NCBI GenBank assembly: GCA_026724425.1
Contig: JAIUCV010000284.1
Coordinates: 62,001-126,000, forward strand
DNA length: 64,000 nucleotides
Direction of reading: 5' to 3'
Source of the DNA: Erythrophleum ivorense
Taxonomy: Eukaryota > Streptophyta > Magnoliopsida > Fabales > Fabaceae
Positions 38,573 to 52,557 of this stretch are shown piece by piece. The translations under genes and the position numbers were made by a program. A model generated the notes under the pieces. The model ran no database searches. It saw only the letters and a program-made list of their open reading frames with translations, and was not told the origin of the DNA. How positions within the stretch are numbered: the first letter of the stretch is position 1; each line of letters begins with the position of its first letter.

Positions 38573-41500
38573 TATAACACCATACTTCTAGGACTCAATT
38601 CATATAATTCTCATGCCTCATCTTATGTTTATTCTATGGAAACAATATAGTGGCATAGGGAGTTATGAATAAAAGTGCATTTCTCTACAGGTAAAATTTT
38701 TTTTTCGGAGTCTCGTAGGCCATATGAAAGCATCTATCACTTTCTCATAATTAAACACATGAATATAACTCATTTCCATCATCAAATTTGGCCTACAACT
38801 CGTAGAAAGCAAAGGAGCATATGAAATCCGTGTTTGCATTTTCGGCCAGGATTTCCTCTTTTCTATCACAAATTTGGAAAATCATAACTAAATCTAAAAA
38901 AATCAAAAACATGAAATCTTAGTCATTCCGGAAACCTTGGGATGTCTACTTCACACTAAAAATACGCCCAAGTCATAAAAGTCATCACACAGGACGTTTG
39001 ACATCCAAAAAGCTCCAGAGTTGCTGGCTGCCTGGGTTGTGATTCAGTTTACTGATACAAATTTCTGAAATTCATAATTAATTCTATAAAAATCGAAATC
39101 ATACAAATTTGGTCATTCTGGAAATTAGAAAATGTTAAATATGTTTAGTCAGCTGGACCCTATGGAACAGTAACTGGACTTATGGGGTGTTACTAATACT
39201 GACAGTTAACTTCAAACATGCATAACTCACTGCTCAGACCTCCAAATGTGGTGATCTCGGTGGCCACAGAAATTTTATGATCTCTAGTTTATGCATGTAA
39301 AATTTCATAAGCATTGGACACCATTTGGCCATCGGGTGACACAGAATTCAAAACTGCCAGTATGAACAATACCCATACCAGAATCCATGAAAAATCCCAA
39401 CTTTAAAAATTTCTCAAATATTCTCTAGGTCTCCTAAAATTATGATCTTTAGCTTCCCAAAAAGCTCTTAATGAGACCTAATTGCATGCCAAGTTTCAGG
39501 GCAAGAATAACTCATTTGGCCAAAAAATGGTCTAGGGTTCCATTATGGTCAATTTTGGCTCCATATTGGGTACCAAAATTGCCAAATGAATTTTCCTTGG
39601 TCTTGGCACCTTTTGGGCAAGTTTAAAAGTACATTTAAGACTTGTGTGAGCTGCCCAAATGGTCCCAAACCTCATGCATCTCATTTTGGCCATTTAACCC
39701 ACATTTATGCACACTTCCATCATACTTTCATATTGCATAATTTGGCATCTCATGCTCAAAATGTAGGCTAGAAGTTATACATCATATTCATACATTTAAA
39801 CATCATATAATATTATATTTACATGTGTCTCAAGGGTCTTGTGCCATTTACAATAATCATATACATCATTGAACATCATTATAGTTCAAAAAGAATACAA
39901 ACTAGGCCTAGGCTTATCAATCTCCTTCTTTCATGGTTGTTGGCTCCCTTCACCATAGCTACTTGCTCCACCTAGCATATTAGAGCATTGGAGAGGAGGG
40001 GATGAGATTCAAAGAATTCTAATAGCTCATCTCCCCTTCAATCACACATAATATGTACAAAGCAAGCTTTTCAAATGCATGTATGAAAAAATGGAAATCA
40101 TGGACATTTTCAAAGCAACCTTGGCATGTGAATCAATCATACAAGACATTTAAGAGTTCCCCAAGTGTTTGGATTGGCCTCACACTTCTCCTCATGGATT
40201 TTGGACTTGCCTCACCCATTCTTTAAGAGCTTTGGACTCAACCATACTCTTGGGAGCCCACTTTGCTTTTGGGAGACTCTTTGCTATGTCTCAACCAAGC
40301 TCAAGGGTTCTTGGCTCATCCTCACCAAAGGGAAGAGTTCTTGGCCTCTCCTCACTCAAGCAAACTCATACAAATATCATAGATTCATTTAAAACATAAC
40401 ATGGCATCAAGGATCATGAAATATAAAGGCATGCTAGCATACTTTTCTTAGCTTGAAAATACACATACACATATTCTAAAACAAGCTAAATACACATCCA
40501 TGCATGAGAGAAGGTGGAGAGAGCTACCTTGCTTGCATTTACACACTTTTTCTTTAAGTCTTGACTCCTCTCCCTTGACCTCACACACCCAAGGAGGTGG
40601 AGACCATTTCTCTTGGCCTAGACACACCAAAAGAAACATGAATTACTCATGGGAACAAGCCTTGGCATTATACACACTTTACATGATGCTACTTTGGTTT
40701 ATGGTTCCATTATGCTTCCATAAGGCACTTAATGAAGCAACTTCAAGAATTCATGATCTTGGCTCCCTTCTCTCCTTTAATCTATGATTCTTGACTCCAT
40801 TTAGACTCCTTGGAGTCATCACACAATTATTTTAAAGAGCATACCTAGGAGTTGCTTCATTATACTACATTATGGAGCCTACACTTCCATCTCACTATCT
40901 AGGGCTTTTAAAATTTTTCCAAGGCTTCCTCTCATCCTCTTTCATCTTACATGACTCAAAAATAAGCTTGAAACAAATTAAAACTTCCCCTTGGTACTCT
41001 TTCTAGCCTAGGTCGACATTATGGAAGTATTTGGGGTTCAAGGGGTTTCCAATTTTTCCTTGATGGGAGAGTCACTTGGGAGGCTTCCTAGAGGTCTTAG
41101 AAGCTCAATTAAACACTTACATAGCCTAGGAAATTCATGAATCAAAACAGATTTTACAAACTCTTCAAGAATCCTACACTTTGGTAACTTGAAATTCAAT
41201 GGCTTTTACTTGGTTTCCTTTGCATATTCTAAATTCTCACACCCTAATTCATGTGATTCATTCTTGGTTTGGCCAGAAATTTAATCCCTCATGGCTAGTC
41301 TTACATGGGGGGAAATTGAAGAGAAGAGGAGCAAGGAGACCTAAGCTTAGGAAGTAGCAAAATACCTTGGGTTCTTGGTTTTCTTGATTTGTTCTTCACT
41401 TGGTTAGCTTCCCTTCACCAAATCCGAAAATTCCACCTCTGTTCTGCCTTCAAAACAGCACCAAATTAAATGCCAAAACCATGAGAAGGAAGAGGAAGAA

Positions 41501-41634
41501 GAGGGGAAGAAGTTTAACAAGGCAAGGAGTAGGAAAAAGTGGCTAAAACTTACATTTTTCAAAGCTTCTTCTTCCTTCCTTCCTTGGCCTCCCCTCTTGT
41601 GCGCCACTCTTAGCCCTTCTTAATTTTGCTTAAA
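38573..41634 (-). mobile_element. Truncated minus-strand LTR of the same family (copy E)
   Basis: Its 3' end is TATAACACC on the plus strand (mutated GGTGTTACA). Reading leftward on the minus strand it keeps donor 41,553, acceptor 41,444, donor 41,365, acceptor 40,618, donor 40,527 and acceptor 39,972. It breaks off inside the first exon near 41,634, where it is joined to copy F in opposite orientation. No TSD pair because the right end is lost. Confidence 0.75.
39971..41620 (-). ncRNA. Predicted spliced leader of LTR copy E
   Basis: Splice-like series: exon 1 ends 41,554; intron 41,553-41,444 (110 nt); exon 2 41,443-41,366 (78 nt); intron 41,365-40,618 (748 nt); exon 3 40,617-40,528 (90 nt); intron 40,527-39,972 (556 nt). 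The spacing repeats that of copies B, I and J. The truncated exon 1 suggests this copy has lost its promoter. Confidence 0.35.
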
Positions 41635-41639
41635 CATGT

Positions 41640-43205
41640 GAGAGAGTGGGTGAGGATGAGCTAAGAACCTTTAAAATTAGTCAAGAGTGAGGTTGAGTCA
41701 AAAAACTCTTAGAGAAAATAGGTGAGACAAGTCCAAAATCCATAAGAGAATGGGTGAGACTAATCCACTTACTTGGCAAGCCTATGTATGCTATATATGA
41801 CTTGTTCAAATGTCAATGATGTTTCTTGAATGCTCACATATTTCAATATGCCCATGCATGCATTTTCAAGACTTGTATTGCATACTTTATGTGTGATTGA
41901 AAGGGAGATTAGCTATTGGGATTCTTTGAATCTCATTTCCTTCTCTCCAATGTCTTAATATGCTAGGTGAACTAAATGAACAAGGCGATAGAAGCCACCA
42001 AGTTGGAAGGTAGGAGATTGACATCAAATATCTAGAATTGCCTAGTTTTGTCTCTTTTGTAGCTATACCAATTGCATGTGATGTAATACTATAATGGAAA
42101 TATTGTATAATCATTTAAACATGTGTAAATACTTATATATATGATGTATGAATGAGAATTAATGCCATATGGATGATATAGTATGATTTGGGTATGGAAT
42201 GATAAGACTAGACATATGCAATTCTTATGTATATCATGGGGTGGTTGAGTGAGTTTGAGAAATCTAGATTTGTGCACCTTTGAGGCAAGTTTTGAATATC
42301 ATTTTGGTGCATTCCCATGTGTTCAAGTGGCCACAAGAGTCTTAGGAACAATTATGGACACTTTGACACCATTTGAAGCCATAAAAGTGACCAAAATGCA
42401 ACCCAACATCAAGATTTGACCAAATGAACGAATTTGCACATAAAATTTGGCATGCAAATAGATTTCATCTTAAATTTTTTGGAAACCTAAAGAATATATT
42501 ATTTTAAGCTCTGTGGAATTAATTATGAATTTTCAAAATTAGCATTTTTTTACTGAATTGATGCAAACACTGTTTATATGGTCAGAAACTTAGGGTATGT
42601 CATTTATAGGTCAAATGATGTCTAATGATCATGAAATTTTACAAGAATAAGCTAGACATGATAAGCTTTCCATGGCCATTGAGATCACCCTAATTGGACA
42701 TTTGAGCAGGAAAATATGAATTTTTGAAATTGGAGGATAGTACTAGTAATGGCAGTCGACCTTTGGTACTATTCCATTAACTTTTGGTGGCTACAGCCTC
42801 TATTGTGGTCTATATTTATTTTTACGTAAAGTAGACATCTGTAGCTTTCCAGAATAGTATAGTGTGCTTGATTTCTATTTTTCTAGAATTAGTTATGATT
42901 TTTCAAATTTTAAGAACATAATATGGAAATCCTACCAGAGGCTGCACATTATGTTTTTGAGTACACCATCCATTTGCACGAGTTCTAGGCCACTTCTTGA
43001 GTTTATTATGAGTTGTATTTGTGTATTTAAATGTGAAAATGAAATGGATGAGTCCATATGGCTCACAGAACATCGGATGAAAGATTTACCCATGACGTAA
43101 TACAATTTAATTGTATTTTTCTATAACTTTTTCTTGAGGAATTCATGTGCTTCATGGAAATAACCTATATATGATATGAGATGGGTCATAAAATCATGGT
43201 GTTAC
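41640..43205 (+). mobile_element. 3' half of an LTR of the same family (copy F)
   Basis: Starts in the GGGTGAGG subrepeat region that follows exon 3 in complete copies, keeps the ATGCTAG acceptor region near 41,960, and ends GGTGTTAC at about 43,205, directly joined to copy G. Confidence 0.7.
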
Positions 43206-44680
43206 TGGTGAGGCAAGTCCAAAATATCCAAGAGAATGGGTGAGGCAAAACCACTTGCTTGGCAAACCTATGTATGTTTTGTATGACTTCTTGAATGCTA
43301 AAAATGTTCCATGAATGATTATGAAAGCCATAATATCTATGCATGTATTTTTAGACATGAATTTGCATTCTTTATGTATGGTTGAAAAGGAGAAGAGCTA
43401 TTGGGATTCTTAAAATCTTGTCCTTTCTACTCCATTTGTTTAACATGACTAGGTGGTCCAAATGAGCCAAGGAATGGAAGCCACCAAGCATAAAGGAAAG
43501 AGATTGACAACAAAGTGTGTGATTTTGTTCATTTTGTAGCCATATGAATGGCATATGATGTAATATAATATTGTATATGATGTATGAGCTCATGAACACT
43601 TGTAAATATATGGACATATTGTGTATGTATGAGATTTGATGCCATGTGTATGATATAGCAAATTTTAGATATTGAATGGCAAGACTTGGCATATGTATTC
43701 TTGTGTATACCTTAGGGTGAGAGAGTGAGTTTGTGAAATTTGGGTTTGTACACCTTTGAGACATGTTTAGTAGACCATTTTGGTGCTTTTCCATATGTTC
43801 AAGTGGCCATGGATATCTTAGAAGTAGATTTGGACCATTTGAGACCCTTATAAGACACCAAAAGTACTATTTTGCAACCCTATGGCACAATCTGACCAAA
43901 TGAACGAATTTACCTATGAAATTTGGCATGCATATAGATCTCATCTAGAGATTTTTAGGTAGCTAAAAACCAAATTATTTGGAGCTCTATGAAATTAATT
44001 ATAAATTTTTTGAAGCTTCCAAATTTTAGCTACTTTGATATAGTTAATATTCATATGGTCAGTTTCTTCTCCTGTGTCATTCGAGGGCCAAATGGTATCC
44101 AATGCTTATAAAATTTTACAATCATAAACTAGACATGTTTCTATGGCCATTGAGATTAGCCCAATTGGATGTTTGAGTAGGGAGATATGAATTTTTGAAG
44201 TTCTATGACAGTACCAATAGTGTCAGGTGATCTTGGTTACTATTCTATTAATTTCTAGTTGCTAGATGTCCTTGTTATGATCTAGATTTATTTTTAACAT
44301 AAATTAGACATCTGTAGCTTTCTAGAATGGTATAGTGTGCTTGATTTTATTTTTTTTAGAATTAGTTATGATTTTTCAAAGTTCATGATAGAAAATTGGC
44401 CCATGAATCTGAGGCTGCACATGTAAATTTTATGTATATGGTTCATGAGCTTGAGTTTTTGGTAATTTCTTGAGATGGTTTTGAGTTGCATTTGTGTATT
44501 TAAATATGAGAATGAGATGGATGAATTCATATGGTCCACAAGACACAATGTGAAAAATTTATCCATGACGTAATGTAATTTAATTGAATATTTTAATGGC
44601 TTTTCTTTGGGAACTTTGTGTAATCCAAGGACATAAGTCTAGTATTGATTAGAGATGAGCTTAATAAATATGGTGTTACA
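43206..44680 (+). mobile_element. 3' half of an LTR of the same family (copy G)
   Basis: Begins GGTGAGGCAAGTCC, again within the subrepeat region, and ends GGTGTTACA at 44,680. F and G together form a tandem pair of LTR 3' halves. The following CCACT resembles flanking DNA also seen near 61,883. Confidence 0.7.
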
Positions 44681-45084
44681 CCACTTTATTTTGTTTAGCC
44701 ACTTTGGCTCTATTTTCATATCGTAAGTGATTTTATAACCTTGTTTTTTAATGTTTTTATTAATATTCTACCCTTATTTGACCTTAATTCATTTTATTTT
44801 AGGGTTTTCTTTCATTGACATATTTGTTCCAGTTCAATTAAAAAGCCAAATGTTATCATATCCCAAGGTAATACCTTAGTTTTTTAAGGAATGCAACCTA
44901 TCTTTCCAGTCGTTGCATTCAATTTGTATTGTTCTATACAAGGTTAATAATATCATTAATTGCCAAAGTAAGCACTATAACTATAACTCTTAGTTATAAG
45001 TAGTGATTCTTTGTTGCATGATTTAAATAGTCGAAGGGCATAACTATTATTATACCTTGTCATGTATTTTAGAACTTTTCATAA
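44681..45084. other. Repeat-derived DNA resembling the right end of copy J
   Basis: The segment with TTTAGCCACTTTGGC and ACCCTTATTTGACC resembles 61,880-62,010 next to copy J, so it is probably a fragment of another minus-strand element. No gene. Confidence 0.4.
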
Positions 45085-45228
45085 GGTAAAGGCATGCTCT
45101 TAATAACCTCCCTCTTCTTATGTTGTGAGGGCATACTTGTAATAATCTCCCTTTTCTCTTACTACTATGGTATACTCATAATAACCTTTCTTTTTTATAT
45201 TATGAGGGCATACTTATAATAACCTTCC
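45085..45228 (+). repeat. Left part of a minisatellite split by LTR copy H
   Basis: Degenerate units of about 45-60 bp built on GAGGGCATACT-(C/T)-ATAATAACC. The same unit continues at 58,318-58,530 beyond copy H. Confidence 0.75.
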
Positions 45229-47194
45229 TATAACACCATAACTTCCTAACTCATCTCATCATATACACATGCCTCATCTCATTATGTTCATGAAAGAATA
45301 AGGAAAAAAGAGAAAACTAATGGATTTCTTTGTGTTGCATCATACTTAAAAATTTTATTCAGTGTCACGTGGACCATAGGAGCTCATACTATACATCTTC
45401 ATATTTAATTACATCATTACAACTCATTTGCATCTCAAAATCATGCCCACAACTCATGAAAACCGAAATGGAGTGTGGAATATGGAATTTCATTCTCGGC
45501 CAGAATTGCTCTACTTTCTGACCAAACTTTGAAAAATTATAACTAAATCTAGAAAAATTGAAATCATGAAATCTTGGTTATTCTGGGAAGCTATGGATGT
45601 CTACTTCATACTAAAAATACGTTGAGATCATAACATCCATCACAAAGGACATTTGACATCTAAAAATATCCAGAGGTCGCTGCTACCTGGGCTTCTATTT
45701 CAAATTACTGATACAAATTTCTAAAATTCATACCTAATTCTATAAAAATTGAAATCACACAAATTCAGTTATTCTAGAAATCTAAAAATGTTAAATTTTT
45801 GCTAAAAATAATTCCAGAATGAAAAAAATATGTTTAGCCATTAGAAATCTATAGAACAGTGACTGGACTCCTAGGGCACCACTACTACTAACAGCCAACT
45901 TAAAAAATGTATAACTCTTTGCTCAGACCTCCAAATGAGGTGATCTTGGTGGCCATAGAAAGCTTATGACCTTTAGTTTATTCTTGTAAAATTTTACAAG
46001 TATTGGACACCATTTGCCTATCAAATGACACAGAATACAAATCTACTAGTGTGAATAGTGCACATACCAGAAACCACGAAAATTGCCAACTTTGAAAAAT
46101 CATCAAATATTCTGTAGACCTACAAAAATTATGATTTTTAGCTTTCCAAAAAGCTCTCAATGAGACCTAATTGAATGCCAAATATTAGATCAAGACTAAC
46201 ACATTTGGCTAAAAGGTGATATAGGGTTCCATAGTAATTAATTTTGGCTCCATATAGGGTATTAAAGTTGCCAAATGGATTTCCTTTGGTCTTGGCACCT
46301 TTTAGGCAAGTCTAAAAGTACATTTAAGACTTGTGTTAGTTGCCCAAATGGTCCCAAACCTCATGTATTTCATTTTAGCCATTCAACCCCCACTTATACA
46401 CATATCTATCAAACTTCCAATTTGCATAACTTGGCATTACATACCCAAATTCATTTCTAAAGTTCATACATCATATCCATACATGTATACATCATATAAT
46501 ATCATATTTACATGTGTCTCAAGGGTCATGTGCCATTTATAATAATCATATACATCATTGAACATCATTATGGTTCAAAAAGGATAAAAGCTAGACATAT
46601 GAATGTCAATCTCTCTTCTTCAATGTTGTTGGCTCCCATTAGCATATCCACTTAGTTCACCTAGCATTTTAGAGCATTGGAAAGGAGCGGATGAGATTCA
46701 AAGAATCTCAATAGCTCATCTCCCATTCAATCATAGATAATATGTGTAAAGCAAGCTTTACAAATGCATGCATGAAAAAATAAAAGCTATGGACATTTTA
46801 AAAGCAAACTTGGCATATGAACAATTCATACAAGACATCCAAGAGTTCACCAAGTGCTTGAATTAGCCTTACACTTCTCCTCATAAATTTTGGATTTGCC
46901 TCACCTATTCTTTGAGCATTTTGGACTCAACCATACTCTTGGGAGCTCACTTTGCTTTTAGGAGACTCTTCACTTTATCTCAACCAAGCTCAAGGGTTCT
47001 TGGCTCATCCTCATTAAAGGGAAGAGTTCTTAGCCCCTCCACACTCAAGCAAACTCATACAAACATCATGTACTCATTTGAAACATAACATGACATCAAG
47101 GATCATGGAATATAAAGGCATGCTAGCATACTTTTCATAGCTTGAAAATGCATATACACACATTCTAAAACAAGCTAAACACACATCCATGAGC

Positions 47195-47342
47195 TAGATA
47201 TAAAGACAATGAGGCTCAGGTAGGTAGCTAAAGATAAAAAGCCCAATCCCTGAACAAGCAAGTTAATCAAAGGCCATTAGCCATAGCCAATTATTCTAGA
47301 TAGCAGCGAGGCAATCCAAATAGTCCTTCGCCGAGGCCAATT
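47195..47342. other. Left-only flank of the inverted repeat
   Basis: Sequence present outside the left arm with no partner on the right. It is neither LTR-family sequence nor arm sequence, so it may be a remnant of the element that formed the inverted repeat. Confidence 0.4.
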
Positions 47343-49716
47343 AAGAAGTTAGCCACGTCCAATACTTAGACAAGAGAGCTAGGGTGAACATGAGGCTGAT
47401 TAGCTGCGGCAAATGGCACCCTGAATGCCTTGTTAGTCATATTCAAGCCAACTTAAGAAAGAAGTTGATAAGGGGTCAGACAACCCATAGAGAGCAGGAA
47501 CCCCTAGTATAAATAGAGAAAGGAGTAGTAAATAGTCATGGAAAGGTAGTAAAAGTCCGTGGGCCTAGTAGTCGAAAATGAGGAAAGAGTTTAACACAAA
47601 AAAAGTTAGACACAGGGATAATGAAGTTGTCAAGAGCCACCTATAAGGCGTTGAATCCCACCTAGAGTGCTACCCCATGAGACACTGAATGATAGAATGC
47701 TAGTGTAACCTTGAAAAAATATAAGATAAGACTATTAGCAGTAAGGCACATAATGAGTGGCCTAGAAAGGTGTACCTCATAAGTAACACCTAAAGGTAAG
47801 TATGAGTAGCCCAATAATAGAGGTTCAAAAAAGAATAAAGATAGTTAATAAGCTACAGGTCTAATGAGATAGACAGCCTAGGCTAAGCATAAGCTGAAAC
47901 CTAAGGGAGATGACCAGTAGCATCGTTCTAGGTGAGATATGTGAATGAAAGGTGCAGTGAGAGTTCTCCCTAGATCGAGAAAGAAAAGAGGAAACCTCAT
48001 GATGTCAGGGAAACCACCTATTAGTGGTTAGTAAATTCCCCTAGATAGACCCCCCGAATTGTAAAGGTACAGTGATAAAGGAAACAAGGAAGAACTGAGA
48101 AACTAGTCATAGAAAAGATACCCTCGCTTTAATAATAATTAAATAAGTAAACTAAGCCCAGAAAGATAAATAGATAGGGGTCCAATAGTTAGTCAGACGA
48201 GCTCTCTAATATGAGAATGCAGGGTTAAAGCACATGCATGATTAGAGCACCCGGTTTAGTAAGGGAGAATCTAGATATTGAGAGTACGTGTTCTGAATTG
48301 GGTAAGCAAAACCCTAAAAATAATATATTGTGCTCATAGGGTAAAGCTAAAGAGGTTGAATGGAGAGAATGCCTAGCTCTGGTCCGAACGTAGAAATAAG
48401 TTGAGATAGATAGTTAGTGTCTTAGTATCCTCAGGGAAGCTCGAGAGAGCTAGAGACCGCCTAAGAAGGCGAGTCTTATATTCTGTAGAAAAAGAGTGTA
48501 AGCTGAGAGCGCCATAAAATGTCATTCTTGGGATTTCATGAAATAGAATTTTCTTACCAAGGGATGGTCTAGCTAAGAGCAGAGTAAGAGTATGAACGAA
48601 AAATAGACCCCCTTGATGTTATAGAGAGAGATAAGTAGAGGAATCCTAAGAAAATATAGGTATTCTTGAGCATAAAGAAACTTAAACTGGCAACAGAGAT
48701 AGCCAGTAGTAACACATCTTTTACTTAAGTAAGAGGATAATAAAGAGTGTTCAAACCGAGGACATAATAGATTAAGAAGTACATGTGTCTTTGGTATAGA
48801 TGCCCTTCTAACATGATAGCACCCAAAGTAAAAATAGCAGGGGCAATACAGAGAAATCTCGGGATGTAGTAGAGGAAGAATCCTACTTTCCCTGAGCACT
48901 CTACGAGAATAGGGCAAATAGAGAAAAGTAAGAAAATGATGCTTTAGATTATTGGAAAACTTGCAATATACAGGCGATAGTAGCCTTGAGCTCAGTTATC
49001 AGGCGCCCGTGTATTAGTATTTGATGCTATGGTTTGCTTGCAACAATGGTCACGTGATATTAGGCCTGATCAACCTAATAGTAATGTGACTTTAGTGCAT
49101 AGCAAACGACGACATCAACCACCAAAGTGTCCTGAAAATCAAAAGGTATCCTAGTTAAAGAACGAGATGAGTCAAAAAAGAGAAGTAAAGGGATTCCAAG
49201 AATACTGAAACAGTAAGAAAAGCATGCAAAGAGGAATTCCTAGTAGAGTATGTTCAGATTTAGTATACATAGTCTAAGTCCCTTATAATATATGTACATA
49301 AAATGAATAGGAACCAGTGTATAGTCTCTCTCCTTCTAGAGATGTTCACCACACTCAGTGTGTGAGATGCCCTAGTGCCAAGGCACTTAAAAGCAAAACG
49401 TGGGCATAGTGAGAACTGCAGGATATGAGAGGAGGGCTAAAATGAGTATATGTAAGTAAGTAAGTTAATAGAGTAAGAAAAGAAAACCCAAGAAAAAATG
49501 GGACTGAAGTGGGAATCTGAGGATCCTATGAGGAGCGATGAATAAAAATTTAAAAAGCTCCCTAGTATTAGTATAACAGGATCCTAGAGAATGAAATGTC
49601 ATAGAACCTACTTCACACGAAGAGCACGATGTAACCTTGAGTTTAGCCTCATCTTTATGAGCGATGGTTACCAGACTTAGTGAGCATGTGTTTCATCGTC
49701 AAATACAGTGACCTTA
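47343..49716 (+). repeat. Left arm of large inverted repeat (2,374 bp, uninterrupted)
   Basis: Pairs with the reverse complement of the right arm from AAGAAGTTAGCCACGTCC at the outer edge to ACAGTGACCTTA at the inner edge, with roughly nine of ten bases matching by eye in the parts compared. It keeps the empty target sites CAATG at 49,044-49,048 and GGGGT at 48,177-48,181 that are occupied by LTRs in the other arm. Confidence 0.9.
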
Positions 49717-49779
49717 GTGAGCATGTATTAGCTTTCCAAAGTTAGAGCTAGATGAACCACTACCTAGCAGATAGTGGCA
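49717..49779. other. Spacer (63 bp) of the inverted repeat
   Basis: Unpaired centre between the arms. It contains a small hairpin, CCACTACCTAGCAGATAGTGG. Confidence 0.7.
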
Positions 49780-50453
49780 TAAGATCACTGTATCTAACGG
49801 TGAAATACATGCTTACTAAGTCTGGTAACCATCGCTCATAATAGCTGAGGCTAAACTCAGGGTTACATCGTGCTCTTCGTGTGAAGTAAGTTCTATGCCA
49901 TTTCATTCTCTAGGATCCTGTTATACTAATACTAGGGATCGTTTTAAATTTTTATTCATCGCTCCTCATAGGATCCTCATATTCCCACTTCAGTCCCATT
50001 TTTCCTTGGGCTTTCTTTTCTTACTCTATTAACTTACTTACTTACATATACTCATTTTAGCCCTCCTCTCATATCCTATAGTTCTCACTATGCCCACGTT
50101 TTGCTTTTAAGTGCCTTGGCACTAGGGCATCTCACACACTGAGTGTTGTGAACATCTCTGGCAGGAGAGAGACTATACACTGGTCCCTATTCATTTTATG
50201 TACATATATTATAAGGTACTTAGACTATGCATACTAAATCTGAACATTCTCTACTAAGAATTCCTCTTTGTATGCTTTTCTTACTGTTTCAGTATTCATG
50301 GAATCCCTTTACTTCTCTTTTTTGACTCATCTCATTCTTTAACTAGGATACCTTTTGATTTTCGGGACACTTTGGTGGTTGATGTCGTCGTTTGCTATGC
50401 ACTAAAGTCACATTACTATTAGGTTGATTAGGCCTAATATCATGTGACCATTG

Positions 50454-52557
50454 TGATAAGCATGAATTTTATATGTTTTAATTCTCCTAAATTAAGTATT
50501 TTAGTGAGCAACTATGACTTAATGAGTTTTATTAGGTGAAAAAAATAATTTTAATAGCCACTTTTGCACTTTAGGAATTAAATTGCAAAATGATTGATTT
50601 TAATGCATAAATTTCTTTAAATGATTTTTCTTTGAATTTTCCTATTGAATTGTTATTATTATTTGTGCAAATTTTTGTTAGGCAATTGGAGCTTTGAATG
50701 ATAAATTGATTTGAAGAAGAGAAGAAACAAATGAAGTAGTCACGGGTCATATGTCATTTACGAAGCATGCATGGGTTCCACACTTATACATATACACACA
50801 CACATCCTCCATGCAGTTGCTACATGAGATGAGAAGCAGGATGGTTCTGTTTTGAAAAGGATGAAGAAGCTACGTGGTATAAGAAGAAAAATACATGTAG
50901 AAACACGTACAAAGCCACGGGAAAGAACAACAAACTGAAGCTAAGTGTGTGTGTGAAAGCAAGAAGCAGCTGAAAGGAATGAAGCACCACGAGTTGAATG
51001 TGGTTGATCAAAACACGTAGAACAGAGCGTGGGCTGGATATCACGAGGAGAGGAGACGTTGTGCCTGGGAGAAGAAGTTGGAGAGAACTGGAGGCTGCTG
51101 GGTAGAGAAAGCTAGAAAGAATGAATGCTACTTGAAGGGTTTTTCTCTTCGGTCTGAACTTGAGCAGAGGAGACGAGGGAGAGTAGGAGCTGCATGGGAG
51201 AAAAGGAAATAACGTGAAAACAAAGTGAACAACAGAAGAGCACGACGGGATGAATTAAAAGAAGAAAGCCATGAGATGCACGTTGGAGTGAAAAAGGAAG
51301 ACGCTGGAGCTGAAAATGAAGAGGAAGCTACGTCTGGACTCGACGATAGTGAAGCATGGATTTTATTTTATTATATTCCAACATTTTAGCATAACAGGTT
51401 GGGGCCCATACTCATATACAATGCAAGCTCGTGATCTATCAATTGGCAAATGAGAGAGAAGAGCACGTGGATGATTAAAGGGAACCATGTGAGAGGATTA
51501 AAAGGGCACTCATGGCAGCATCAGGGAGGATGGAATCTCATCATCATATTAATAGATTCCAGCCCATTCATGCTGGGGATCCATCGTCATTCACCCTATT
51601 CCATACGCCGTATCCATACTCCACCCCTTCGTCCAGGAACTCCACCATGCCATCTCCTCCATTCTCACCTCCATCCATCCACCATTCAATGAAGCTCTAA
51701 TCCATCTTGAGGCTAGTAAGGAAGAAGACCTTGGTGCAAACTTGAATCCATGAAGAAAAATTCAGAATTTTTGGCTAAGACTTCTTTATTTTCCTACATT
51801 TTTTTTTCTCTTTCATATATTATATTGGTTAAGTTATATTTGATAGAGAATTTGTGTAATTGTAATTAGTGGCTAGTTAGACACTAATTAGGGAACATTT
51901 TGTTGATTAATTGATTGTATTAGATACTGATTTTTTATTATTCTCTAATTTCCCATGTGTGCCTTGAAGGTGTTCGATGAAATACATAAATGAAATTATG
52001 TGCTTGAATGTTTAATTTGAGGATTCCTTAATGTTTAGTTGATTAACTAAACATTTTTGGATGATGATTCAGAGGCTAATTAATCAGTTAATCAATCAAA
52101 TTAGGTGTTCATTGATCTTAAAGACAAGATTTAACAATTTAATGCGGGATTGAGGTCTCAATTCAACGTTAGATTATTAATTTCTTGATTCTTGCGTGGT
52201 AACTCAAGATAATTTGTTATGAACACAATTAGGAACTCTTAAGCCAGAATCAATTACAATTAGATTAGGATAAGGATAGTGGATACCAAGGGACAAATCC
52301 AAAGCTAGTCACAAGTCCATCTTTCACCCATAATTCATATAATTAGGTAGCAATTAGGAATTTTAATTCAATTTAGTTTTAGGTTAGTTTAATTCAACCA
52401 AAAACCCCCAAATTTAGATAGCTTTAGGATCCTTTAACATTTAGAAACCCAATCAAATATTGAACTCCAATTCCAAGGGAGATGACCTAGGTTGTGCCAC
52501 TAGTTACATATTTTATCAACCTAGTTTTATTTTGAGGGTTACGCGATGAGCCACTCA
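50454..52557 (+). mobile_element. Solo LTR (2,104 bp) in the right arm, related to the one at 4,800
   Basis: Begins TGATAAGCATG, ends GCCACTCA. Flanks CATTG (50,449-50,453) and TATTG (52,558-52,562) are a 5-bp duplication with one change; the uninterrupted left arm reads CATTG, so the right-hand copy mutated. It shares TATCACGAGGAG, the GGGAGATGACCTAGG end box and many ACGT cores (seven in about 620 bp) with the solo LTR at 4,800-7,430. No coding region. Confidence 0.92.
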
